Shown: piece after piece, positions 51,273 through 59,337 of the stretch | Position numbering within the stretch: the first letter of the stretch is position 1 | How the letters are laid out: every line of letters begins with the position of its first letter | Origin: Roseimaritima sediminicola | GTDB taxonomy: Bacteria > Planctomycetota > Planctomycetia > Pirellulales > Pirellulaceae | Direction: 5' to 3' | NCBI RefSeq assembly: GCF_009618275.1 | Contig: NZ_WIAD01000019.1 | Location: 28,047-92,046 of the forward strand | DNA: 64,000 bases | Notes under the pieces: generated by a model | What the model saw: the letters and a program-made list of their open reading frames with translations, nothing else | What the model was told of the DNA's origin: nothing | The model's database searches: none | Program-made: the position numbers and the translations under genes

Positions 51273-52208
51273 ATGTCCAGCACTGCTGCCTCCGCCGTCA
51301 AACCTCGCTTTCAAGGCATCATTCCTCCGATGGTGACCCCGCTTTCGGGTCCCGATTCCATCGATTTGGACGGCACCGACCGATTGGTCGAACGTTTGAT
51401 CGACGGCGGCGTGGCGGGTTTGTTCATCCTGGGAACCACCGGCGAAGCGCCCAGCCTGAGCTACCGCCTGCGGGGCGAGTTCATCCGCCATGTGTGCCGC
51501 GTGGTGGACAAGCGCATCCCGGTCTTGGTGGGCATTACCGACACCTCGATCGTCGAATCGATCTCGGTGGCCCGCACGGCCGCAGGCGCCGGCGCGGACG
51601 CAGTCGTCCTATCGATGCCCTATTACTTTCCCGCCGGCCAAACCGAACTGGTCCGCTACATTCGCCAGATCGTGCCGCAGCTGCCGCTGCCGGTCATGCT
51701 GTACAACATGCCCAGCCTGACCAAGGTCCAGTTCGACATCGACTCCCTGGCCCAGCTGTGCGACCTGCCGGCGATCGTCGGCGTCAAGGACAGCGGCGGC
51801 GACCTCGCCTACTTCGAACGGCTGACGGGACTCAAACAGCAGCGGCCCGATTGGTCCGTCCTGATCGGCCCGGAACATCTGATGTCCGCCTCGCTGGGAC
51901 TGGGCGGCGACGGCGGCGTCAACGGCGGCGCGAACATCTATCCGAAATTGTTCGTCCGCTGCTACCAGGTAACCCGCCAGGGCGACCAGGACGCCGAAAT
52001 GGCCCTGCAGCGGCAGATCGAAAAGCTGCAGGAGATCTACCTGGTCGGCAAGTACGCCTCGCGGCACATCAAGGGCACCAAGAGCGCGTTGTCCATCCTG
52101 GGCGTCTGCGACGACAAACTGGCCGAACCCTTCAACCACTTCGCCGCTCCCGAACGAGAACGCGTCGCCCAAGTTTTGGAACAATTGAACACAGACCTGG
52201 TCCTTTGA
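51273..52208 (+). CDS. DapA/NanA-family aldolase-lyase (dihydrodipicolinate synthase family)
   Basis: A 311-aa TIM-barrel class I aldolase from ATG 51273. Family marks are GIIPPMVTPLSGPDSIDLDG, FILGTTGEAPSLSYRLRGEF (TTGE substrate loop), PVMLYNMPSLTKVQFD (catalytic Tyr in the YN motif) and VGVKDSGGD with the Schiff-base Lys. The GTTGEAPSL variant differs from GTTGEXXTL of true DapA and fits N-acetylneuraminate or sugar-acid lyases better. With the upstream symporter it forms a likely import-and-cleave pair for a 2-keto-3-deoxy sugar acid. The exact substrate is inference. Confidence 0.9.
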   Translation: MSSTAASAVKPRFQGIIPPMVTPLSGPDSIDLDGTDRLVERLIDGGVAGLFILGTTGEAPSLSYRLRGEFIRHVCRVVDKRIPVLVGITDTSIVESISVARTAAGAGADAVVLSMPYYFPAGQTELVRYIRQIVPQLPLPVMLYNMPSLTKVQFDIDSLAQLCDLPAIVGVKDSGGDLAYFERLTGLKQQRPDWSVLIGPEHLMSASLGLGGDGGVNGGANIYPKLFVRCYQVTRQGDQDAEMALQRQIEKLQEIYLVGKYASRHIKGTKSALSILGVCDDKLAEPFNHFAAPERERVAQVLEQLNTDLVL

Positions 52209-52263
52209 GTTACCCTGGTTCACTCGTGTCCCGTTTTCGGCCCGCGAACAGGTGAACCTCCAA

Positions 52264-53793
52264 ATGACCATCACCAGTGGCATAGGCTTCCAGCCTGTGA
52301 ACAGTAGCATAGGCTTCCAGCCTGTGAACAGTGGCTCCGGCTCCCCACCCCACCTCCTCCTCCTCGCGCCAGCGATCCTACTCGCGGCGCTGGCATTTTC
52401 CTTCACCCCGGCCGGCCGTGCCGCGGCCGCGGAGCTCGCCTCAGAGCCGCCCGTTCCCGAGCGGCCCAACGTGCTGCTGATCCTTTCGGACGACTTGAAC
52501 ACTTCGCTCGGCTGCTACGGGCATCCTCGGTGCCGAACGCCCCATCTGGATCGCTTGGCCGCCCGCGGCGTCCGCTTTGAACGCATGTATTGCCAGTTCC
52601 CGATCTGCGGCGCGTCGCGTTCGTCGCTGATGACGGGACTGTATCCCTATTCCACCGGCGACCTCAGCAACACCACAACGTTCCGCCAGCGGCACCCGCA
52701 ACTGGTCACCCTGTCTCAGTTGTTCATGCAGAACGATTACCACGCCGCGCGGGTCAGCAAGATCTACCACATGGGCATTCCGCGCGACATCCTGGCGGGC
52801 ACTGCCGGGGCGGACGACCCGGCATCCTGGCAGGCGGCCTACAACATCCAAGGCGACGAACAGAACACGGCCGGCCGCAGCGTGGACCATTCGCCGGGCT
52901 GGAACAGCAGCCAGACATTCCTGCGTGTCGAAGCGGCGGAGGACGATTTGGCGATGGCCGATGGCAAAGCGGCCACCAAGGCGATCGAACTGCTGAAACA
53001 ACATCGCGACCGCCCCTTCTTTTTGGCTGTGGGCTTTGTACGTCCGCACGTGCCATTGGTTGCGCCGAAAGCCTACTTCGATTCCTACCCCGACGATGCG
53101 ATGGTCCCGGCCGACGTGCTCGCCGACGACCTGGACGACGTCGGCCGTCCGACTCGCAATTACAAGACGACCGGCAAACTGAAAATCCGCTCGCAGGACA
53201 TCCCGGCCATCCACGCCGCCTACTACAGCGCGGTCAGCCACATGGACGCCCAGGTCGGCCGCCTGCTGGACGCCCTGGCGCAGCTCGATCTGCAGGACAA
53301 CACGATCGTCGTCTTCAGCAGCGACCACGGCTACCACCTGGGCGAACATCACAAATGGCAGAAGCAACACCTGTTCGAACAAACCACGCGCGTGCCCTTT
53401 ATTCTCAGCGTCCCCTGGCTGCCCAAGACACACGGCCGAGCCGCCGAGCGGATCTGCGAACTGGTCGACCTGTATCCGACGCTGGCCGATCTGTGCCGCC
53501 TGCCGCCGCCCGGCCACCTGCAGGGCCAGAGCCTGCGGCCCCTGCTCGAGGACGTCGACACGCCCCAGTGGACCAAACGCACGGCGCTGACCGTTTCGAC
53601 TCGCGGTGGCGTCAGCTTGCGGACGCCTGATTGGCGGTACACCCAGTGGAACGACGGCGAGGACGAGGAGCTGTACGACCTACGAAACGATCCCGACGAA
53701 TTCCACAACGTCGCCGACCAACCAAAGTACCAAGCGGTCCGCAAGCGGTTAGCCGAACAATTGCAAGCGAAGAAACAAGCCGCCGGCGCGTAG
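52264..53793 (+). CDS. Secreted sulfatase (iduronate-2-sulfatase-like), N-terminus built on a repeat
   Basis: About 509 aa from ATG 52264. Sulfatase fold with NVLLILSDDLNTSLGCYGHP (metal Asp pair), the formylglycine motif in FPICGASRSSLMTGLYP, and FSSDHGYHLGEHHKW downstream. The active-site motif is C-G-A-S-R instead of CXPXR. Residues 5-23 (SGIGFQPVNSSIGFQPVNS) are translated from two copies of the 27-bp repeat and precede the hydrophobic signal region LLLLAPAILLAALAFS. A GTG inside the last unit (52327) could be the real start. Releases sulfate from a polysaccharide in the periplasm or outside. First of four sulfatases. Confidence 0.9.
   Translation: MTITSGIGFQPVNSSIGFQPVNSGSGSPPHLLLLAPAILLAALAFSFTPAGRAAAAELASEPPVPERPNVLLILSDDLNTSLGCYGHPRCRTPHLDRLAARGVRFERMYCQFPICGASRSSLMTGLYPYSTGDLSNTTTFRQRHPQLVTLSQLFMQNDYHAARVSKIYHMGIPRDILAGTAGADDPASWQAAYNIQGDEQNTAGRSVDHSPGWNSSQTFLRVEAAEDDLAMADGKAATKAIELLKQHRDRPFFLAVGFVRPHVPLVAPKAYFDSYPDDAMVPADVLADDLDDVGRPTRNYKTTGKLKIRSQDIPAIHAAYYSAVSHMDAQVGRLLDALAQLDLQDNTIVVFSSDHGYHLGEHHKWQKQHLFEQTTRVPFILSVPWLPKTHGRAAERICELVDLYPTLADLCRLPPPGHLQGQSLRPLLEDVDTPQWTKRTALTVSTRGGVSLRTPDWRYTQWNDGEDEELYDLRNDPDEFHNVADQPKYQAVRKRLAEQLQAKKQAAGA
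52272..52333. repeat. Two and a half copies of the 27-bp repeat inside a sulfatase 5' end
   Basis: Units GGCATAGGCTTCCAGCCTGT and GCATAGGCTTCCAGCCTGTG are tandem and in frame with the sulfatase gene, encoding GIGFQPVNS. The family array is at 57492-57779. Confidence 0.9.
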
Positions 53794-53805
53794 CCAAACC
53801 TGAAA

Positions 53806-54198
53806 CCTGAAACCTGAAATCTCCTGACTCCGGCGGAATCTATGTATGAGAAGAATCGTTTTCTCCCCTCTCCCCCGAAGCCTGGCGAGCCTAAGCGAGT
53901 CAGGCTTCGGGGGAGAGGGGTCGGGGGTGAGGGGGACCAGCAGAGCAGCACCACCAGTACGGTATTTCGCTGCAGTGCGGGAAGCGGAAAGGCGTATGCA
54001 AACAGTCATTGCGTTGCACCCGAGCCCCCTCACCCCCGGCCCCTCTCCCACCACTGCTTCACTCGCTGACGCTCGCGGCGCCGCGGGGGAGAGGGGAGAA
54101 AACATTGCCTTCTACCGCTCCGAGCCCTACATAGAATCCGCCGGAGTCAGCAAACCTCAAACCTCAAACCTCAAACCTCAAACCTCAAATCTCAAATC
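53806..54198. repeat. Composite repeat with inverted ends, interior type A
   Basis: Starts 12 bp after a sulfatase stop with CTGAAACCTGAAATCTCCTG then ACTCCGGCGGAATCTATGTA. It ends with TACATAGAATCCGCCGGAGT and a run of CAAACCT heptads. Two opposed CTCCCC blocks lie inside, with the middle nearly identical to 44650-44750. Confidence 0.88.
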
Positions 54199-54204
54199 TC
54201 AAAT

Positions 54205-54297
54205 CACTCACCACTCACCACTCACCTCTCACCTCTCACCTCTCACCTCTCACCACTCACCACTCACCACTCACCACTCACCACTCACCACTCACAA
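54205..54297. repeat. 7-bp tandem array (CACTCAC/CTCTCAC)
   Basis: About thirteen heptads, ending 11 bp before the ATG of the second sulfatase. No Shine-Dalgarno is present between array and start. Confidence 0.92.
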
Positions 54298-54308
54298 GGC
54301 CCCTCCTC

Positions 54309-55772
54309 ATGAAACCGTTGTCCGTCGCCGTTTGTTTGATCGGCCTATTAACCCTCGCTCCGGCCGCGGCTCGCGCGGACCAGCCACCGCGTCCCAACAT
54401 CATCCTCTGCATGGCGGACGATCTGGGCTGGGGCGATACCGGATACAACGGACACCCGGTGGTCCAAACCCCGCACCTCGACTCCATGGCGGCCACGGGC
54501 CTGCGCTTCGATCGCTTCTACGCTGCCGCGCCGGTTTGCACACCGACCCGAGCCAGCGTGTTGACGGGTCGGCATCCGAACCGCAGCACGGCGTTCTCCT
54601 GGGGATGGGCGATGCGGCCTCAGGAGGTAACGCTGGCCCAGCGGCTGCGCGACGCGGGCTACGCGACCGGGCACTTTGGCAAGTGGCACCTGGGTTCGGT
54701 GATCGAGGGCAGCCCCGTCAATCCCGGCGCCGCCGGTTTCCAGCACTGGCTGTCGGCCTACAACTTCTTCGACAACGACCCGCTGCTCAGCCGCGAAGGC
54801 CGGGCCGAGCAACTGAAAGGGGAAAGCTCCATCGTGACGATGGACGCCGCGATCGATTTCATCCGCGCCCAGCACGCTGCGGACAAACCCTTCCTGGCCG
54901 TCGTCTGGTTCGGATCGCCCCACGTGCCGCATCGCGCGGCTGACCAGGACAAGCGGCTGTACGAGGGCGAGAAGCACGCCGACTGGCTTGGCGAAATCAC
55001 CGGTATCGACCGCGCGATGGGCAAGCTGCAGGACGTCCTGAAGGAAGCACAACTGACCGACAACACCCTGTTGTGGTTCACCTCCGACAACGGCGGGCTG
55101 TACCGAGAAAGCAGCGGCGGACGCATGCGCAAGGGCTCGATCTACGAAGGCGGTCTGCGAGTGCCCGCGATCCTCCAGTGGCCCGACCGTCTTGCCGCGG
55201 CCCGCACGACCGACTTCCCGGCCAACACCTCGGACATCTATCCGACGCTGATGGACCTGTTGGATATCTCGCTGACGGATCAACCGCCGCTGGACGGAAT
55301 CAGCCTGCGGCCGGTGATCGACGGCGGCGATGAACCGAGCTCGCGGACGATGGGGTTTTGGACCTATCCGGTGCGAGGCAAATCCACGCCCAGCGACGCT
55401 TGGATGCAGGACCTGCTGGCCGCGCAGAAGGCCGGCAAGCCCTACCTGAACGCGGACCGCGTGATGGCCGATGCCGGAGAGATCGTCGAGCAGTACGATC
55501 CGCAGAACCTGAAGGGACACGCCGCCTGGAACGATTGGCCTTGGAAACTGCACCGCATCGAGGGCCCGGTCAAACCGCAGCCGCAGAAGCAGCAGAAAGA
55601 GCAGGGCAAGAAGGCGGTCGAGTGGGAGCTGTACAATCTGGAGAGCGACCCGATGGAGACGACCGACGTGGCCGAGGAGCACCCGGAGCGCGTCCGAGCG
55701 ATGCGGCGAGCACTGGAGGCCTGGCAGACGTCCGTCGTGCACAGCATGAACGGCCAAGACTACGACCGCTGA
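54309..55772 (+). CDS. Secreted sulfatase (arylsulfatase type)
   Basis: A 487-aa sulfatase with a signal peptide (MKPLSVAVCLIGLLTLAPAA). Active site: NIILCMADDLGWGDTGYNGH (metal), the formylglycine motif VCTPTRASVLTGR (CXPXR), GHFGKWHLG with the conserved Lys and His, and WFTSDNGGLYRESSGG with the Asp-Asn pair. Cleaves sulfate esters outside the cytoplasm after conversion of Cys by a maturation enzyme not encoded in this window. The leader is a G-poor heptad array without ribosome binding site. Second of four sulfatases on one strand. Confidence 0.93.
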   Translation: MKPLSVAVCLIGLLTLAPAAARADQPPRPNIILCMADDLGWGDTGYNGHPVVQTPHLDSMAATGLRFDRFYAAAPVCTPTRASVLTGRHPNRSTAFSWGWAMRPQEVTLAQRLRDAGYATGHFGKWHLGSVIEGSPVNPGAAGFQHWLSAYNFFDNDPLLSREGRAEQLKGESSIVTMDAAIDFIRAQHAADKPFLAVVWFGSPHVPHRAADQDKRLYEGEKHADWLGEITGIDRAMGKLQDVLKEAQLTDNTLLWFTSDNGGLYRESSGGRMRKGSIYEGGLRVPAILQWPDRLAAARTTDFPANTSDIYPTLMDLLDISLTDQPPLDGISLRPVIDGGDEPSSRTMGFWTYPVRGKSTPSDAWMQDLLAAQKAGKPYLNADRVMADAGEIVEQYDPQNLKGHAAWNDWPWKLHRIEGPVKPQPQKQQKEQGKKAVEWELYNLESDPMETTDVAEEHPERVRAMRRALEAWQTSVVHSMNGQDYDR

Positions 55773-55779
55773 CTTCAGA

Positions 55780-55930
55780 TTTCAAATTTGCTGACTCCGG
55801 CGAAATCCATGTACGAAAAAAACGTTTTCTCCCCTCTCCCCCGCTGCGCCGCGAGCGCCAGCGAGTGAAGCAGGGGTGGGAGAGGGGCCGGGGGTGAGGG
55901 GGCTCGGGTGCAAATGGTTGACTCGTTGCG
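55780..55930. repeat. Half of a composite repeat, interior type A, reverse hairpin block
   Basis: Left end TTTGCTGACTCCGGCGAAAT then CCATGTACGA, followed by CTCCCCTCTCCCCCGCTGCG and the GGGTGGGAGAGGGGCCGGGG block. No distal inverted end is present. It looks like a truncated member; its hairpin block is the one normally found at the right side. Confidence 0.8.
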
Positions 55931-56035
55931 TCGGATCCTCCTAACGCGTACCGCATCGAGGCGAGGCACTGACGTGTCGTACGCTGCAATTCCCGCTCAC
56001 CCGCAAACCTTTCATCGCTGACCTCAAAACTCAAA

Positions 56036-56105
56036 ACTCGCCACTCGCCACTCGCCACTCGCCACTCGCCACTCGCCACTCGCCACTCGCCACTCGCCAC
56101 TCGCA
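56036..56105. repeat. 7-bp tandem array (CACTCGC)
   Basis: About nine heptads ending 8 bp before the ATG of the third sulfatase; nothing resembling a Shine-Dalgarno follows. Confidence 0.93.
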
Positions 56106-56113
56106 CCCCGCCC

Positions 56114-57490
56114 ATGAATCACCTCACTCCTAGCATCCGCAGCACGATTCGTCGTTGCCTGTTCTTCACCGCAATCGCGCTGGCCAGCCTTTCCAGCAGC
56201 GTACGGGCCGCGGACCGTCGCCCCAACGTCTTGCTGATCATGGCCGACGACATGGGCTTCGAGTGCCTGGGGGCCAACGGCGGGGAAACCTACCAAACCC
56301 CGCGGCTGGATCGCTTGGCTGCCAACGGCGCGCGCTATCGCCACTGCCATTCCCAACCCATCTGCACGCCGTCGCGGGTGCAGATCATGACGGGCCGCTA
56401 CAACAGCGTGAACTACTTGCGGTTCGGCGTCCTGGATCCGGCCGCCCACACCTTCGGCCACCTGTTCCGCGACGCCGGTTACCAGACGGTGATCGCCGGC
56501 AAGTGGCAACTGGAAGGCGGACTCGACGGGCCCCGGCATTTTGGCTTCGATCGCTACTGTCTGTGGCAACTGACCCGCATCGTGGGCCGCTATCCCAATC
56601 CCGGCCTCGAGATCGATGGCCGCGTCGTGGATTACCGCGAGGGCCAGTACGGCCCGGACGTGGTCACGGATTACCTGTGCGATTACTTCGCCCAGCACCG
56701 GGACGAACCATTCTTCGCGTACTACCCGATGATCCTGCCGCATTTCCCTTTCCAGCCCACGCCCGACAGCGAAGCCTGGGATCCGTCGGACGGCGTCTAT
56801 CCGAAGAAGCGGTGGCGGGATGAATGGTTCGTCGACATGGTGGCCTACACCGACAAGATGGTCGGCAAATTGGTCGATTCCCTGGAGGAACTGGGCCTGC
56901 GGGAAAACACCCTGATCATCTTCACCGGCGACAACGGCACCTATCGCGGCATCCCTTCGATCCTCGATGGCAAACCCTACGTGGGCGGCAAGGGCAGCAC
57001 TCGAGACAACGGCACCCACGTGCCGTTGATCGTCAACTGGCCCGGCCGCGTCGCGCCGGGGCAGGAGAGCGACCGCTTGGTGGATTTCACCGACATGCTG
57101 CCCACGATCGCCGAAGTCGCCGGGCTGGAAGTGCCCGCCGAGTGGCAGTGCCAGGGCGTGTCCTTTGCCGGCGACTTTCTGGGAAGCCCCGCCCAGCCGC
57201 GGCATTCGATCTACTGCTGGTACCACCGCGACGGCCTCCGCGACCAGGCGTCCCAACACGTCCGCACCGCACGATTTAAACTGTATGGCGACGGCCGCTT
57301 CTTCGACACCGGGAAAGACCCGGCCGAAGAGCAGCCGCTGGACCCCGACCGGTTGGACGCTTCGACGAGGCAGCTCCACGGGCGTCTGTCGGCCGAACTG
57401 CAAACCCACATGCGCCAGGCCGCAGCGGCCGACCCGATCCTGCAAGCTCGCCGCCGCGAGTTCGTCCGCACCGTAACGCGACAACCCTAA
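56114..57490 (+). CDS. Secreted sulfatase
   Basis: A 458-aa sulfatase with signal peptide (to about residue 33). Motifs are VLLIMADDMGFECLGANGG, the formylglycine motif ICTPSRVQIMTGR, IAGKWQLEGG and IFTGDNGTYRGIPS. The C-terminal part is shorter than in the second sulfatase. The substrate is probably a sulfated polysaccharide but not specified by sequence. It is preceded directly by a CACTCGC array and followed by the 27-bp repeat array. Confidence 0.93.
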   Translation: MNHLTPSIRSTIRRCLFFTAIALASLSSSVRAADRRPNVLLIMADDMGFECLGANGGETYQTPRLDRLAANGARYRHCHSQPICTPSRVQIMTGRYNSVNYLRFGVLDPAAHTFGHLFRDAGYQTVIAGKWQLEGGLDGPRHFGFDRYCLWQLTRIVGRYPNPGLEIDGRVVDYREGQYGPDVVTDYLCDYFAQHRDEPFFAYYPMILPHFPFQPTPDSEAWDPSDGVYPKKRWRDEWFVDMVAYTDKMVGKLVDSLEELGLRENTLIIFTGDNGTYRGIPSILDGKPYVGGKGSTRDNGTHVPLIVNWPGRVAPGQESDRLVDFTDMLPTIAEVAGLEVPAEWQCQGVSFAGDFLGSPAQPRHSIYCWYHRDGLRDQASQHVRTARFKLYGDGRFFDTGKDPAEEQPLDPDRLDASTRQLHGRLSAELQTHMRQAAAADPILQARRREFVRTVTRQP

Positions 57491-57491
57491 C

Positions 57492-57779
57492 CAGTGGCAT
57501 AGGCTTCCAGCCTGTGAACAGTGGCATAGGCTTCCAGCCTGTAAACAGTGGCATAGGCTTCCAGCCTGTGAACAGTGGCATAGGCTTCCAGCCTGTGAAC
57601 AGTCGCATAGGCTTCCAGCCTGTGAACAGTGGCACAGGCTTCCAGCCTGTGAACAGTGGCATAGGCTTCCAGCCTGTGAACAGTGGCATAGGCTTCCAGC
57701 CTGTGAATACCAGCACCAACCCAATGGCATAGGCTTCCAGCCTGTGATTCCCCATCACAGGCTGGAAGCCTATGCCACA
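57492..57779. repeat. 27-bp tandem repeat array with terminal inverted copy
   Basis: Eight head-to-tail units of a 27-bp sequence containing GCATAGGCTTCCAGCCTGTG (57493-57710), a ninth unit 20 bp later, and a final inverted unit CACAGGCTGGAAGCCTATGC. Each unit has the dyad AGGCT-TCC-AGCCT. It is open in several frames on both strands. The array fills the gap between two sulfatase genes. Confidence 0.95.
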
Positions 57780-57804
57780 CTCACTCGAACCCCTGCCGAA
57801 ACCG

Positions 57805-59337
57805 ATGCCCATGATTTGTCTCCGCCGTTTCCTTCCCTGCCACGTACCCGCGCTGGTCGCGGCTTTGGCCTTACTGGCCTCATCCTCCGCTCTGGCCGCG
57901 GACCGGCCCAACATCGTCTTCATCCTGGCCGACGACCTGGGCTACGGCGAAGTGGGTTGCTATGGCCAGGAGAAAATCAAAACGCCCCACCTGGATCGGC
58001 TGGCCGAACAGGGCATGCGATTCCTTCAGCACTACACCGGCGCCCCGGTGTGCGCCCCGGCCCGCTGCAGTCTGATGACCGGCCAACACCTGGGCCACGC
58101 CGAAATCCGCGGCAACCGGGATTCGGGTAACGGGCGAGTCTTTCCCGGCCAGTTGCCGATCAGCGACGAGATCGTGACGATCGCCGAAGCGCTCAAGCCG
58201 GCGGGCTACGCGACCGGAGCCTTCGGCAAATGGGGACTCGGTCCCTCCAACACCACCGGTTCGCCCATCAAGCAGGGCTTCGATCGCTTCTTCGGTTACA
58301 ACGGCCAACGCAACGCGCACAGCTATTACCCGTTCTTCCTCGATTCGGACGAACGCGAACAGCGGATCAATGCCGGCCTGATCTACGGCCATCAACGCAA
58401 ACCCAGCGGACCGGTCGACGCGGACGATTATCGGTTACAAAACTATGCACCGGATTTGATCCTGGACGAGGCCCTGAAGTTCATCGACAAGAATAAAGAT
58501 CAACCCTTCTTCCTGTACCTGCCCTTTGTCGAACCGCACGTAGCGATGCAGCCGCCGCAGGAGTGGATCGACCGGTATCCCGAAGCCTGGGATGCCGAAA
58601 AGGGGGTGTACCGCGGCCAAAACGGCTACCTGCCGCACCCGCGTCCGCGAGCGGCGTACGCGGCGATGATCTCGGACCTGGACGAACACGTCGGCACGGT
58701 GCTAGAGCGTTTGGAGTCCCACGGCTTGGCCGACAACACGCTGGTCGTCTTCACTTCCGACAACGGCACCACGCACGGCAGTCGCGACCCGCAGTTCCAC
58801 GTCGGCGGCGTGGACGCGGAGTTCTTCGCATCGACCGCGGGCCTCCGCGGTTACAAGGGCAGCGTCTACGAAGGCGGGATTCGCGTGCCCTGTATCGTTC
58901 GCTGGCCCGGCCGCGTCCCGGCCGGCAGCACGACCGACACGCCGTCCTACTTCCCCGATTGGTTTCCCACCCTGTGCGGCGTGGCCGACGCGCCGCTGCC
59001 CCAGGACCAACAACTCGACGGCGTCGACCTGCGCGCGGTCCTGACCGGGGAGACTCTGCCCGAGCGAACCGAACCGATGATCTGGGACTTCCATAACTAC
59101 GGCGGCCAGGTCGCCGTCCGCGAAGGACGCTGGAAAGCCGTGCGCCGGAACCTGCTGAAGAAACCTTCGGCCTGGGAACTGTACGACCTGCGGACGGATC
59201 CCGAGGAACAGCATGATGTGGCGGACCAACACGCCGACCGAGTCGCACAGATGGAAGCGGCCTATTTGCAGAACCGCAGCGTCGAACCGGATTTCCCCGT
59301 CCCGTTCTACGATAAACAGACACCGGAGTCGAAGTAG
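57805..59337 (+). CDS. Secreted sulfatase
   Basis: About 510 aa from ATG 57805 (MPMICLRRFLPCHVPALVAA); ATG 57811 is an equal alternative, and the upstream ATG at 57772 lies inside the repeat. Signal peptide followed by NIVFILADDLGYGEVGCYGQ, the formylglycine motif VCAPARCSLMTGQ, AFGKWGLGPSNTTGSP and VVFTSDNGTTHGSRDPQFHV. It fits the large arylsulfatase A-like subgroup common in planctomycetes. The next gene starts immediately after its stop (TAG then ATG), showing an operon. Confidence 0.93.
   Translation: MPMICLRRFLPCHVPALVAALALLASSSALAADRPNIVFILADDLGYGEVGCYGQEKIKTPHLDRLAEQGMRFLQHYTGAPVCAPARCSLMTGQHLGHAEIRGNRDSGNGRVFPGQLPISDEIVTIAEALKPAGYATGAFGKWGLGPSNTTGSPIKQGFDRFFGYNGQRNAHSYYPFFLDSDEREQRINAGLIYGHQRKPSGPVDADDYRLQNYAPDLILDEALKFIDKNKDQPFFLYLPFVEPHVAMQPPQEWIDRYPEAWDAEKGVYRGQNGYLPHPRPRAAYAAMISDLDEHVGTVLERLESHGLADNTLVVFTSDNGTTHGSRDPQFHVGGVDAEFFASTAGLRGYKGSVYEGGIRVPCIVRWPGRVPAGSTTDTPSYFPDWFPTLCGVADAPLPQDQQLDGVDLRAVLTGETLPERTEPMIWDFHNYGGQVAVREGRWKAVRRNLLKKPSAWELYDLRTDPEEQHDVADQHADRVAQMEAAYLQNRSVEPDFPVPFYDKQTPESK

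Noticed and set aside
56024..57730. 568-residue minus-strand frame with repeated SQAGSLCHC
   Set aside because: Its N-terminal part is the 27-bp repeat read backwards and the remainder is antisense to a sulfatase.
57492..57779. CRISPR array
   Set aside because: Units are head-to-tail with no unique spacers, and no cas genes are present.
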